Of a stretch of DNA of 64,000 bases, positions 27,413 through 36,555 are shown in pieces; within the stretch, counting starts at the first letter, position 1, and every line of letters begins with the position of its first letter. The position numbers and the translations under genes are program-made. Source of the stretch: Acidilobaceae archaeon (GTDB lineage: Archaea > Thermoproteota > Thermoprotei_A > Sulfolobales > Acidilobaceae); the NCBI GenBank assembly GCA_025058835.1, contig JANXEI010000001.1:376561-440560 (forward strand). The letters are read 5' to 3'. The notes under the pieces were generated by a model. It saw only the letters and a list, made by a program, of their open reading frames with translations. It searched no databases and was not told where the DNA came from.

Positions 27413-28660
27413 TCATGCAGACAATTTAAACTTCTCGCTAGACCTCGCCAGAGCTTCCAGGCCCGGTAGGACGTTCCCAGCAAGGAAGTAGAGCAGGGCT
27501 CCTCCTCCAGTGCTTATGTGACCTATCCTAGCCCTCTCCTCCCTTGGGAGAGAGGCTGCCATTGATATGAAGTGACCCCCTCCGAAAACTGTGAATGCGC
27601 TGCTCTCAAGGGCTGTCCTCACCAGTGCCTCCGTCCCCGCTCTGAAGCGCGGGTCCTCTATAACGCCCGCGGGCCCCCTCATGACCACTATCTTAGCCTT
27701 CATAATGCTCTCCTTGTAGCGCTCCACGGTAGCTGGACCTATGTCCTTCGGAGCTCCTACTATTCTGTGAGCATCAGAGACCGTCACTCCTTCCTTCGTC
27801 TCGACGGCAAAGTCATGAGGCGTGACCACGTTGTCGTGCTTCCTCACGAACTCCTTGGCCTCATGGAAGAGTTCGGGGGGGATCTTAGTCATAACCCTCG
27901 CGGCCACCTCCTTCGGAACCTCTACCCCTTTTGCCATGAGGAACATGACTGCCACCAGCCCTCCCGTGAGCACCTCATCTGCGATCCCCGACTGCACCAC
28001 GTGCTTTACCACCTTGTACGTGTCGTCCAGCTTTGCCCCTCCTAGCACAAACACCTTCGGCCTATCTGGCATCTCCACGACCCTGTTCAGGGCTCTGAGC
28101 TCCCTCTCCATAACTCTACCAGCAAAGCTCGGGAGCCGAAGAGGGAAGCCCACTATCGTTGCCTGAGATCTGTGGGAGGTGGCGAAGGCATCGTTCACGA
28201 AATAGGAGAAGAGGGGGGAGAGCCTGCTAACTAGCACGCTGTCAGCATGCTTCTCAGGGGGTGCCTCCACGTTGTCCTCCGCCATGAACCTAGTGTTGTC
28301 TAGCATCACCACCTCTCCTGGCTCTGCCCTCTCGACGGCAGCCCTCGCCGCAGGCCCTGCTATGTCCTCTACGAACTTCACCTCCTGCCCTATGGCCTTA
28401 GAGAGCGCCTCCGCATGGGGGGCGAGGCTTACGTAATCGGAGTCCAGAGGCCTGCCCTGGTGGCTCATGACGACCACTGCTGCCCCTCTCTCCACCAGCT
28501 CCCTCACCGTTGCTGAGTGCTCCACTATCCTTGACACGTCCAAGAGGCTGCCTGTCTTAGGGTCTACAGGCGAGTTCAGATCTACCCGGAGGAGCACCTT
28601 CTTTCTTGAGAAGTTCGCGTCGTCCATTGTCGCTATCTTCCTTCCAAGGTAGGAGATCAT
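27413..28660 (-). CDS. pgk: phosphoglycerate kinase
   Basis: Transfers phosphate between 1,3-bisphosphoglycerate and ADP. KVLLRVDLNSPVDPKTG, MSHQGRPLDSDY, LDNTRFMAEDN, VLGGAKLDDTYKVV and GGGHFISMAAS (nucleotide loop region) identify it; 415 aa is normal for archaea. Pairs with gap for consecutive steps of the pathway. Confidence 0.96.
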   Translation of the reverse strand: MISYLGRKIATMDDANFSRKKVLLRVDLNSPVDPKTGSLLDVSRIVEHSATVRELVERGAAVVVMSHQGRPLDSDYVSLAPHAEALSKAIGQEVKFVEDIAGPAARAAVERAEPGEVVMLDNTRFMAEDNVEAPPEKHADSVLVSRLSPLFSYFVNDAFATSHRSQATIVGFPLRLPSFAGRVMERELRALNRVVEMPDRPKVFVLGGAKLDDTYKVVKHVVQSGIADEVLTGGLVAVMFLMAKGVEVPKEVAARVMTKIPPELFHEAKEFVRKHDNVVTPHDFAVETKEGVTVSDAHRIVGAPKDIGPATVERYKESIMKAKIVVMRGPAGVIEDPRFRAGTEALVRTALESSAFTVFGGGHFISMAASLPREERARIGHISTGGGALLYFLAGNVLPGLEALARSSEKFKLSA

Positions 28661-28731
28661 GGAGCTGCCCTGCTCGGGCCCGTTGGCTAAACGTTTTAAA
28701 TGTTAGGCCGCGTTCGCCGGCGGAGGGGGCC

Positions 28732-29370
28732 TTGATAATCAGGTGGTGCGGTCACTCCTACTTCATTATCGAGGCTGGGGTGAAGGTAGCCATAGACCCT
28801 CACGATGGGGAGAGCATAGGAGCTGGCATGAAGACTTGCAGAGAAGGAGCTGACCTCGTCCTCGTTACGCATGAACATTACGACCACAACGCAGTACAGG
28901 TAGCTCTCAAGGAGGGCTCCGTCGTCATAAGGCAAAGGGCGGGCGAGTTCTCGGCAAAGGGGGTGAGGGTTAGGGGCGTGAGGCTGTTTCATGACAGGGA
29001 GGGGGGTGCAAGGAGAGGGGCAACCATAGCATATGTCATAGAGGTGGAGGGGGTGAGAGTGGCCCACCTGGGCGATGTGGGCCATGTCCTAGATGTGGAG
29101 CAGAGGGAAAGGATAGGCAGGCCCGACGTGCTAATGGTACCGGTAGGGGGCGTCTACACGATAGGTCCCGGAGAGGCCCTCCAGGTCATAGAGCTCCTCA
29201 GGCCTCGCATAGCTATTCCGATGCACTACTGGCTCCCCGGCTCCTTCCTCCCCCTCCTCCCCCTCGAGGAGTTCCTTAAGTTATCGAGGTGGAGGGCTCG
29301 GAGGGTAGAGGGGGCTCTGGAGGTGAGGAGGGAAACGCTGCCGGAGGAAACCCTCATAGTTCACTTCTAG
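28732..29370 (+). CDS. MBL-fold metallohydrolase (UPF0173-like)
   Basis: Metallo-beta-lactamase-fold hydrolase of 212 aa. Metal ligands: the first His in WCGHSYFIIE and Asp in IDPHDG, then THEHYDH (HxHxDH variant), a later Asp/His in HLGDVGH, and the final His in PMHYW. Substrate unknown. The frame opens at 28606 within pgk, but TTG 28732 is preceded by GGAGGGGG and a TTTTAAATG box near 28694-28702, and homology starts at that residue. Stop codon abuts tRNA-Ser. Confidence 0.82.
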   Translation: MIIRWCGHSYFIIEAGVKVAIDPHDGESIGAGMKTCREGADLVLVTHEHYDHNAVQVALKEGSVVIRQRAGEFSAKGVRVRGVRLFHDREGGARRGATIAYVIEVEGVRVAHLGDVGHVLDVEQRERIGRPDVLMVPVGGVYTIGPGEALQVIELLRPRIAIPMHYWLPGSFLPLLPLEEFLKLSRWRARRVEGALEVRRETLPEETLIVHF

Positions 29371-29371
29371 G

Positions 29372-29457
29372 CGCCGGGGGCGGGATTCGAACCCGCGCGT
29401 CCCCAGAGGGACAACGGGTCTCAAGCCCGCCGCCTTAGACCGCTCGGCCACCCCGGC
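29372..29457 (-). tRNA. tRNA-Ser (anticodon TGA)
   Basis: Minus-strand class II tRNA of 86 nt: acceptor GCCGGGG/CCCCGGC, anticodon stem GCGGG/CCCGT with loop CTTGAGA (anticodon TGA), a long variable arm built on GTCCCTCTGGGGAC, T-arm GCGGG-TTCGAAT-CCCGC, discriminator G. CCA not encoded. TTTAAA near 29480-29488 is placed as a TATA box. Confidence 0.95.
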
Positions 29458-29493
29458 GCCAAAAATTGGAGGGGACAAGAAGTTTAAAAGAGC

Positions 29494-29805
29494 TTAGCGG
29501 GATATCTGCTTTATCTCTATGTAAACGTCCTGGGGCACCTGGATCCTCATGAGTTTTCTCAGCACCCTCTCATCTGCCTCGATGTCTATGAGCCTCTTGT
29601 GGACCCTCATGTCCCAGTGCTCCCAGTACTTAGATCCCTCTCCATGCGGAAGCTTGAAGACAGGCATCTCGAACCTAGTAGTGGGCAAGGGCACAGGGCC
29701 CTTTACCTTCACTCCAGACTTCTCTGCCAGGTCCTTGATTTGAAAGGCTATGTCGTTGAGGCTCTGCACGTTGGTGCTCCACAGCCAGATCCTTATTTTG
29801 AACAT
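29494..29805 (-). CDS. rps10: 30S ribosomal protein S10 (uS10)
   Basis: 103-aa ribosomal protein with the archaeal S10 pattern: [40 protein letters not shown], then [17 protein letters not shown]. Follows tuf by 12 bp, the conserved archaeal tuf-rps10 order. Final gene of the cluster. Confidence 0.97.
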   Translation of the reverse strand: MFKIRIWLWSTNVQSLNDIAFQIKDLAEKSGVKVKGPVPLPTTRFEMPVFKLPHGEGSKYWEHWDMRVHKRLIDIEADERVLRKLMRIQVPQDVYIEIKQISR

Positions 29806-29817
29806 CGGCTATCCCGC

Positions 29818-31131
29818 TTACTTTGCCTTGACCTCTACCTTGGCCTTAGTCACATCTGTCACTATGCCTATGCCTATGGTCTTGTTCATGTCCCTCATAG
29901 CGAACCTGCCGAGCGGCGGGAACTCGCCGAACTTCTCCACCACTAACGGCTTCACAGGCTTGAACTTTACTATCGCAGACTCTCCTGGCTTGAGTATCTG
30001 AGGCTTCTCCTCCAGCACCTTGCCGGTCCTAGGATCTAGCTTTGCCGTTATCTCTGTCATCCTAGCGCTCACGCTTGCCGTGTGGATATGCACCACCGGC
30101 GTGTAGCCCAGAGCTATTGCAGTGGGGTGCCAGACCACGAAGATCCTGGCAGTGAACTCGTCGGCCACTGTTGGCGGGTTGTCCACGCTGCCTACCACGT
30201 CTCCTCTCTTCACGTCCTCCTTCGATATGCCCCTCAGCGCAAAGCCCACGTTGTCTCCCGGCTCAGCCTTGGGCAGGTCCTGGTAGTGCATTTGGATGCT
30301 CCTCACCTCTGCCACTATGCCCCCTGGCATTATGACGACCTTGTCTCCCACCTTCATAACTCCCGTCTCCACCCTCCCCACGGGCACAGTGCCAGCTCCT
30401 GAGATAGTGTACACTCCAGAGATGGGGACCCTGAGCGGCTTGTCCACTGGCTTCTGCGGAGGCTTCAGCTGGTCCAGGGCCTCCACAATGGTAGGCCCAG
30501 TGTACCAAGGCATGTTAGGGCTCCTCTCGATGAGGTTCTCCCCGAGCCAGCCGCTCGTGGGGATGTAGGGCACAGCGTCCACGTTGTAACCTATGCTCTT
30601 CATGAACTTCTTCAGCACAGCCACCATCTCATCGTACCTCTTCTTGTCGTAGTTGACCTCAGGAGCGTCCACCTTGTTTATGGAGACTATAATCTGATCG
30701 AGCCCGAGGGTCTTTGCGAGCAGGAGGTGCTCCCTCGTCTGCCCCTCTAGGCTCATTCCAGCCTCGAACTCGCCCTTCCTAGCAGATACCACCAGGAGGG
30801 CCGCATCTGCCTGGCTAGCGCCAGTGATCATGTTCTTCACGAAGTCCCTGTGGCCTGGGGCATCGATGATCGTGAAGTAGTACTTCTTGGTCTCGAACTT
30901 CACGAAGGCCGGGTCGATGGTGATTCCTCTCTCCCTCTCCTCCTTCATCTTGTCCAGTAGCCAGGCGAACTTGTTGTCCTCTTTGCCCCTACTCTTGGCC
31001 AGCTCCTCTGTCTCCTTGAACTTCTTCTCATCGATGAAGCCAAGCCTCCAGAGTAGATGGCCCACTAGCGTGCTCTTCCCATGATCTACGTGGCCTATCA
31101 CCACCAGGTTCAAGTGAGGCTTCTCTGACAT
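29818..31131 (-). CDS. tuf: translation elongation factor EF-1 alpha (aEF1A)
   Basis: GTPase that carries aminoacyl-tRNA to the ribosome. G1 GHVDHGKST (13-21), switch region RERGITIDPAF, G3 DAPGHRDF, G4 NKVD; domains II/III follow with PISGVYTISGAGTVPVGRVE. 437 aa. The archaeal residues KNMITGASQADAAL are intact. In an operon with rps7 upstream and rps10 downstream. Confidence 0.98.
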   Translation of the reverse strand: MSEKPHLNLVVIGHVDHGKSTLVGHLLWRLGFIDEKKFKETEELAKSRGKEDNKFAWLLDKMKEERERGITIDPAFVKFETKKYYFTIIDAPGHRDFVKNMITGASQADAALLVVSARKGEFEAGMSLEGQTREHLLLAKTLGLDQIIVSINKVDAPEVNYDKKRYDEMVAVLKKFMKSIGYNVDAVPYIPTSGWLGENLIERSPNMPWYTGPTIVEALDQLKPPQKPVDKPLRVPISGVYTISGAGTVPVGRVETGVMKVGDKVVIMPGGIVAEVRSIQMHYQDLPKAEPGDNVGFALRGISKEDVKRGDVVGSVDNPPTVADEFTARIFVVWHPTAIALGYTPVVHIHTASVSARMTEITAKLDPRTGKVLEEKPQILKPGESAIVKFKPVKPLVVEKFGEFPPLGRFAMRDMNKTIGIGIVTDVTKAKVEVKAK

Positions 31132-31174
31132 AGCTTGCTCACCTGCATAAGAGCGAGGGCCGGCCCTTTAAAAC

Positions 31175-31756
31175 TTACCTAGAGCTCAGGGCTATTCTCT
31201 CCATCTCCTCCTTCTGCCTTATGGCATAGCTCTGAGGGTCTCCCCTTGCAGCCTTTATGATCTCCTCGGCAAGGCACTCCTCTATGGGCTTGGGGTTGTT
31301 GAAAGCGGCCTCCCTTGCCCCCTCTGTTATGAACCTAAGGGCCAGGTCAACCCTCCTCTGGGGAGAAACGTCCACGGAAACTCTGTACGTTATTCCTCCG
31401 TACATGATCCTCGTGGTCTCCTCTCTAGGGGCTGCCTTCTCTATGGCTCTCACGAGGACCTGAAGTGGGTTCTCCCCCGTCTCAAGGTAGATGAGGTCAA
31501 AGGCAGTCTTGACTATGTTGTAGGCCAGCTGCTTCTTCCCGCCGCTCCTCCCAGGCCTCATGAGCATGTTTATGAGCCTCTCTACTATGGGCACCTCGGC
31601 CTTTCCGAACCTCCTGTGCTCGTGCCTCCCGCCGGTGTGGGGCAATATGACTGGCTTGAGGCTTATGTACTTCTTCAGGCTGGGGTCCCTTATCTCTACT
31701 CCCACATAGCTCCACTTGCCGAACAGCAGCGGAGCGCTAGAGCTGGGCTCTATCAC
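31175..31756 (-). CDS. rps7: 30S ribosomal protein S7 (uS7)
   Basis: Head-domain ribosomal protein of 193 aa: [40 protein letters not shown] and RISPQRR-like [20 protein letters not shown] are characteristic. Starts with TTG/ATG region at 31756 after rpl2. Its usual upstream neighbour rps12 is instead 17 kb away, at the end of the RNA polymerase operon. Confidence 0.96.
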   Translation of the reverse strand: MIEPSSSAPLLFGKWSYVGVEIRDPSLKKYISLKPVILPHTGGRHEHRRFGKAEVPIVERLINMLMRPGRSGGKKQLAYNIVKTAFDLIYLETGENPLQVLVRAIEKAAPREETTRIMYGGITYRVSVDVSPQRRVDLALRFITEGAREAAFNNPKPIEECLAEEIIKAARGDPQSYAIRQKEEMERIALSSR

Positions 31757-31795
31757 AGATCACCTGGGGAGCAGGGCAGCCAGCGCCTTAAAAAG

Positions 31796-32527
31796 CTAGG
31801 CCTTTGAGGCAGCGCCCCTCCTCCTGCCAGTCCTCCTGGCAGATATGTGGCCGACCTTCCTGCCCGGAGGGGCATGTCTTGAGACGGTGGAGGGCTTGCT
31901 CTTCCTCTTGTGCCTCCCGCCGCCGAAGGGGTGGCTTGCCACTATCATGGCAACTCCCCTGCTCCTGGGCCACTTCCTAGCTTTCACCTTCCACTTGTGG
32001 TATGCGTTCCCTGCCTTCACGAGGGGCTTCTCTATCCTCCCAGCGCCCGCTGGCACCCCTATGGTAGCTCTGCAGTTCGCGCTGAGCTCCTTCTGCTCCC
32101 CGCTGGGGAGCTGCACCATCACCCTCTCCCCGCTCTTGCCTATCAGCATGGCATAGCTCCCTGCCTGCCTCGCTATCCTCCCCCCATCGCCGGGCCTCAG
32201 CTCTACGTTGAATATCATGGAGCCCTCTGGAATGCTGCCGAGGGGAGCTATGTTCCCCGCCTCTGCCCTTGCCTGGGGGCCTACCTCTATGACCTGCCCT
32301 ACCCTCACGCCCTCAGCAGCTACCGTGAGGAACTCCGTGCCGTCCTCGAGCCTTACCCTTGCTAGGGGCACGTACCTGCCAGGGTCGTGGAGGAGCTCCT
32401 TTACCTCCCCCCTCTTTGTCTCCTGCGAGAGGGGCGGGTACCTCGCAGGCCCAGGGTGGATGTGGCCTGGGCTCCTGAAGTTTATGTTGCCCCTGCCTGC
32501 CCTCTGCTGTATCAAGCTCTTGCCCAA
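31796..32527 (-). CDS. rpl2: 50S ribosomal protein L2 (uL2)
   Basis: Peptidyl-transferase-region protein, 243 aa. GKSLIQQRAGRGNINFRSPG, the Gly-rich middle and ASHPFGGGRHKRKSKPSTVS, then APPGRKVGHISARRTGRR identify it. In most archaea rpl2 sits in the S10 operon (rpl3-rpl4-rpl23-rpl2); here it is between trmY and rps7, an unusual place. Confidence 0.96.
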   Translation of the reverse strand: MGKSLIQQRAGRGNINFRSPGHIHPGPARYPPLSQETKRGEVKELLHDPGRYVPLARVRLEDGTEFLTVAAEGVRVGQVIEVGPQARAEAGNIAPLGSIPEGSMIFNVELRPGDGGRIARQAGSYAMLIGKSGERVMVQLPSGEQKELSANCRATIGVPAGAGRIEKPLVKAGNAYHKWKVKARKWPRSRGVAMIVASHPFGGGRHKRKSKPSTVSRHAPPGRKVGHISARRTGRRRGAASKA

Positions 32528-32562
32528 AGCTACGTCCCCCAGCCCGTCCTCTCTGGGGGCTA

Positions 32563-33111
32563 TTAAGCTTGAGAGCGGAGCCAGGCGAGGAAAGCTATCA
32601 CGTGATCGGCATGGAGGCTCCTCGGGCCTACGGAAACAGAGGCCACAGCATACCTCTTTGCTATGGCAGCAATGTCAGGAGGCATGTCCACGTGGGAGCC
32701 GAGGACCATAGCTTTCTCCCCAGCTATCAGCTCCCTCTCCCGCAGCGCGTTCCTCCCCCTCTCCTCCAGCAGGACAAGCTCGTACTGCTTTGAGAGCTGG
32801 TAGAACAGCTCCTCCGCCCCCTGCTCCCTCACCGCCAGCCGGTTCCCTTCTCCTCTTTTGAGGGCCCTGCTGATCTCTGCCATTACGTCCGGCTCAGTGA
32901 GCCCCAGGCAGCAGGAGGGAGGAGCCACCACGACCTTCGGGGGGCTGGGGGGGCCTAGGAGTAGGGCGTAGAGGGACGCGGAGGGCTCGAGGGAGAGGGC
33001 GAGGATGCTCCTAGCTACCACGTCAAGCCTCCCGCTCGCCCCAGCATAGCCCTTTAGCGAGAAGGGCCTCGTTACGCCCGTGCTAGAGACTATCACGTAA
33101 GCGCTGCCCAT
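32563..33111 (-). CDS. trmY: tRNA pseudouridine-54 N1-methyltransferase (TrmY family)
   Basis: SPOUT-fold methyltransferase making m1-pseudouridine at tRNA position 54 in the T-loop. Pattern matches TrmY/DUF358: RLDVVARSILALSL at the N-terminus, LVLLEERGRNALRE, MVLGSHVDMPPD (knot region G-x-H-x-D) and VSVGPRSLHADHVIAFLAWL at the end. 182 aa. Leads the trmY-rpl2-rps7-tuf-rps10 cluster, which is coherent with a translation role. Divergent from tRNA-Gly. Confidence 0.82.
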   Translation of the reverse strand: MGSAYVIVSSTGVTRPFSLKGYAGASGRLDVVARSILALSLEPSASLYALLLGPPSPPKVVVAPPSCCLGLTEPDVMAEISRALKRGEGNRLAVREQGAEELFYQLSKQYELVLLEERGRNALRERELIAGEKAMVLGSHVDMPPDIAAIAKRYAVASVSVGPRSLHADHVIAFLAWLRSQA

Positions 33112-33150
33112 CGCTATACTATAAAGGTCTCAGAGGGTAAAAGCGAGCGG

Positions 33151-33226
<76 letters not shown>

Positions 33227-33297
33227 CTTCCTGCGCGGGCGCCTCTAGAACTTACTCGATGAACAATAAAAGGGGCTGAAAGAGAAACCAGAGACCT

Positions 33298-36200
33298 CTA
33301 TGAACGCCTCATGAAGATCTGGTATGCTGCTGCTAGCAGCGAGATCAGCGCTGTCAACAAGCCGCTTATGCTCAATAGACGCGTGGTGTCGTGCTCCTGC
33401 CTGAGGCTCTGGATCTCTGAGGCCCTCTCCCCTATCTCCCTCTCCAGCTCTGACGAGGTAGCCTCTATCTGCCGGGAGAGCTCTGCTGACTTTCTGTTAA
33501 GCTCCGTGTTCAGAGCGCTCAGCCTCTCGCCGAGCTCCCTAGAGGCCGCCTCTAGGCTGGCCCTCAGCGCCCTTGCCTCCGCCTCAAGCCTAGATATCCT
33601 CTCCGCCTCTGCCCTTATTGCTGCCCTCAGGCTCTCGTTCATGAGGACAGCCCTCCTCTCGAGGGACTCGAGGCTCACCCTGAGGGCCCTCAGGCCGTCC
33701 TCAAGGGAAGCTACGGCCTGCTGGACGCCCCTGAGGGTGCTCTCAAGCCTGGCTATCTCAGCTCTCCTAGCTTCTGCCTCGCTAACTATTAGCCTCTCCA
33801 GCCTGGCGTCCTCAGCTCTCCTAGCTTCTGCCTCACGCTGGAGGTCTCCTCGTAGAGCTCTGACTGCCTCCTCCACTGTCCTCAAGGCCCTCTCCAGCAG
33901 CCCTATGCTCTGGTTCAGGCGCCTTGTTTCTGCTTTCCTGTCCTCTGACTCTCTGACTATTAGCCTCTCCAGCCTGGCGTCCTCAGCTCTCCTAGCTTCT
34001 GACTCCTGCCTCAGCAGCTGCTCTAGCCTCTCTACTTCTGCCCTTCTCGCAGCTATCTCTCTCTGTAGCTCCGTCCTCAGGCTAGAGAGGTTCCTCTCAA
34101 GCGACTGAACGGACTGTTGGAGGTTTCTAATGGACTCATCCAGCCTTGCTATCTCTCTCCTCCTGGCCTCTGCCTCGTTCTGTAGCTGCTGGGATAGGCT
34201 GTTGATCGCTTGATCTAGCCTAGCTATCTCTCTCCTCCTGGCCTCTGCCTCGTTCTGTAGCTGCTCAGCTAGGGACCTCACGCTCTGCTCTAGGGAGGAA
34301 AGGGAGCTCTGCACGCCACTGATCGCTCTCTCTAGCCTCTCTATCTCTGCCCTTCTCTGCTCCGACTCCTGCCTTATCATCTGCTCTAGCCTAGAGGTGC
34401 TACTCTGCAGCTCCTGCCTCAGGACCTCCAGCGAATACCCTAGGAAGCTCACGGTGTTCTGCAGGCTCTGTACGGAGCCCCGGAGCTCTGCCATGGCCAT
34501 GTCGAGCCTCTCTATGTTACTGGCGACGGAACCCACTACAATAGCTATGCTCGCAGGAGCAATCGGGCCTTGTGAGTTCAGCGTTAGCATGTAGAGGCCC
34601 TGTTCGGTAACGTAGTGCACACTGCCAGCAGAGTTGAGGAAGCTGGGAGACGTGAGAACAATCATAGGCATCGTCGTAATTCCGTTGCCTGACCGTATCA
34701 CCACAAACAGGGGCTCCATGGCTGCACGGCGCACGTTCACGAAAAGAACGGGGTGATCGAAAAAGTCGTCCCGTGAGTTGAGACTCATTACGGCAACTCC
34801 ACCGTTCCACGGAAGGTCAAGCCTAACGTCTAAGGGAACAGTTACGAGGAATGGGAACCTGTGGGTGATCCCGTGGCCTTTTAGGACCACGTAGCCTCCC
34901 GCTACCCCAGGCGGAAGGTCCCTGAAGCTCACCGTTATGCTTGCAGAACCCCCTTGCGGCAGGGAGAGTCTAGAGTGGCTAACGGAGAATCGGCCAGTTA
35001 AGTTCACTAGATCTGGATCGTACTCGTATCTAGCCACTATGCTCACCTCCAGATTCACGGCAGAGCCCGCTATGTTAGTGACCCTGAACGAGAAGGAGCC
35101 GGAGGGGGCGGAGAGCATGTGCACGAAAGGCCTGCCTCCTGAGTCCATGCTCACCAGCCTGGACACTGCAGCCGTCAAGTTGATCTGTCCTGCCCCGTGA
35201 TCTGTGATGGTGCTCACGGTAAGCCCTGGGTTGTTGTTGCCTACCAGCACGTCCCTCGCAGTTTGCGCTAGGGCCTTAGCGACCTCCGCTGGGTCCAGAG
35301 GCCTGCTTTGGCTCAGGAGCTGCTGGATTATTATGGCGGCTGCTCCAGCAGCATGAGGAGTTGACATCGAGGTGCCACTGTAAACCGCAGTGGGCACAGG
35401 GCTATCGTCCATCTCTGGAACTGAGGCAGAGAGTATGTCCACCCCTGGCGCAGAGACTAGGGGCACCATCATGCCTGGGAAGCCTGGGCCTCTGGAGCTG
35501 AAGAAAGCCATCATGTCGTCCGCAGTGCTCAAGGTCCTATTATCGTTCGTGGCTCCAACGCATATGACGCCGCTAGCAATACAGAGGTAGTTGAAGAAGT
35601 TGATCCCGTATCCGTTCCCTGCAGCGACCGTCACTACGGCTCTCGAGGCCGCCCTCTCCAACACCTCAACAGTAGCGAGCTTGGGTATTGCGCCGGCGTG
35701 CGCAGCATAGAGAGTCCAGGGACGAACTATCGCGCCTAGGCTCATGGTAATTATGTGCGGCTCATCGCCGCTACCAGGCTGGTTGTCTGGGCCCAGCAGT
35801 GCTCTCTCCACTCCCCTGGCAACAATTGCATCAGTAGTAAACTGACATGGACGGGCGAAGACTATTATGTCGTAGAGAACTACGCCTGGAGCAACGCCCC
35901 TGAACGTATCGTCCTGGCTAGCCAGTATGCCCGCGACGTGGGTTCCGTGATCCGATGCCCAAAATGTGTCTTTGCCGCAATAATCCACTTCGCCCTCCTC
36001 AGTAGCGTCGTACTCCCACACGACTATGCTCCTCCCGCCTCTCATGAACCACGGGTGATCGTTGTATATCCCATCATCTATGACTGCCACCCTAACGCCG
36101 CTCCCGTTCAGCCCCATAGCCCAAGCGGAGGGGGCGCCTATGCTGGGAACGCTTATTACCACCATGGGCTCGAGGGACCCTGCTGGCTCTTCGACAGGCT

Positions 36201-36501
36201 TTATGAGCTGGAGCCGAGAATTAGTGTAGACCTCGTATCCGAGGGCGGAGAGCCTCCCGACGGTCTCTGGGGAAGCCTTGATCAGCACGCCGCCTAGCAG
36301 CGGGAACTCCTCGAGAACTGTTCCTCCTGCAGACCTGACCGCGGACTCGAGGGACTCCATCCTCTCCCTGCTAGAGGGGTATGGGCCGAAGACGAGGAAC
36401 TCCGTCTCCTCTCCCTTGGGGCTCTTAGAGAACGCATGAACGGGGAACGTGTTCAATAACATCATTATGAGTACTAGAACTCCCATGAAAGTTCTAAGCA
36501 A
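33298..36501 (-). CDS. membrane-anchored subtilisin-like protease with long coiled-coil stalk
   Basis: Secreted S8 serine protease of 1067 aa. Order: signal peptide (about 1-23); propeptide-like region ending near 110; subtilase domain with the triad Asp142 (AVIDDGI), His185 (DHGTHVAG), Ser378 (GTSMSTPH) and oxyanion Asn296; beta-sandwich domains to about 650; then about 380 residues of nearly unbroken coiled coil made of Glu/Arg/Leu repeats; and a C-terminal hydrophobic helix (LLTALISLLAAAYQIF) with basic tail that would anchor it in the cell membrane. The layout suggests an enzyme held above the membrane by its own rod. TTG 36501 is the start by TATA position (leaderless); ATG 36486 is an alternative. 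Confidence 0.88.
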   Translation of the reverse strand: MLRTFMGVLVLIMMLLNTFPVHAFSKSPKGEETEFLVFGPYPSSRERMESLESAVRSAGGTVLEEFPLLGGVLIKASPETVGRLSALGYEVYTNSRLQLIKPVEEPAGSLEPMVVISVPSIGAPSAWAMGLNGSGVRVAVIDDGIYNDHPWFMRGGRSIVVWEYDATEEGEVDYCGKDTFWASDHGTHVAGILASQDDTFRGVAPGVVLYDIIVFARPCQFTTDAIVARGVERALLGPDNQPGSGDEPHIITMSLGAIVRPWTLYAAHAGAIPKLATVEVLERAASRAVVTVAAGNGYGINFFNYLCIASGVICVGATNDNRTLSTADDMMAFFSSRGPGFPGMMVPLVSAPGVDILSASVPEMDDSPVPTAVYSGTSMSTPHAAGAAAIIIQQLLSQSRPLDPAEVAKALAQTARDVLVGNNNPGLTVSTITDHGAGQINLTAAVSRLVSMDSGGRPFVHMLSAPSGSFSFRVTNIAGSAVNLEVSIVARYEYDPDLVNLTGRFSVSHSRLSLPQGGSASITVSFRDLPPGVAGGYVVLKGHGITHRFPFLVTVPLDVRLDLPWNGGVAVMSLNSRDDFFDHPVLFVNVRRAAMEPLFVVIRSGNGITTMPMIVLTSPSFLNSAGSVHYVTEQGLYMLTLNSQGPIAPASIAIVVGSVASNIERLDMAMAELRGSVQSLQNTVSFLGYSLEVLRQELQSSTSRLEQMIRQESEQRRAEIERLERAISGVQSSLSSLEQSVRSLAEQLQNEAEARRREIARLDQAINSLSQQLQNEAEARRREIARLDESIRNLQQSVQSLERNLSSLRTELQREIAARRAEVERLEQLLRQESEARRAEDARLERLIVRESEDRKAETRRLNQSIGLLERALRTVEEAVRALRGDLQREAEARRAEDARLERLIVSEAEARRAEIARLESTLRGVQQAVASLEDGLRALRVSLESLERRAVLMNESLRAAIRAEAERISRLEAEARALRASLEAASRELGERLSALNTELNRKSAELSRQIEATSSELEREIGERASEIQSLRQEHDTTRLLSISGLLTALISLLAAAYQIFMRRS
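33785..34265 (-). repeat. near-identical DNA repeats inside the coiled-coil region
   Basis: A 46-bp stretch occurs identically at 33785-33830 and 33956-34001 (offset 171 bp, 57 codons), and a 43-bp stretch at 34148-34190 and 34223-34265 (offset 75 bp, 25 codons). Offsets are multiples of three, so stalk length can grow or shrink in frame. They encode units like LQNEAEARRREIARLD. Confidence 0.85.
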
Positions 36502-36520
36502 CCCTTCACTGCTAAATGCG

Positions 36521-36530
36521 AATTTATATG
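36521..36530 (-). promoter_or_regulatory. TATA box of the subtilase gene
   Basis: CATATAAATT on the minus strand, centred near 36526, predicts transcription from about 36500, i.e. a leaderless message beginning at TTG 36501. Confidence 0.55.
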
Positions 36531-36555
36531 TTTTCTCTAAAGAGGTTCTGACCCT

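Noticed and set aside
33311-34108. 265-codon frame opposite the coiled-coil region
   Set aside because: Ser/Leu/Ala-rich translation arising from the complement of Glu/Arg/Leu coiled-coil codons; not a gene.
33785-34265. CRISPR-like direct repeats
   Set aside because: Repeats are inside an intact coding frame, few in number and spaced by multiples of codons; they encode coiled-coil units.
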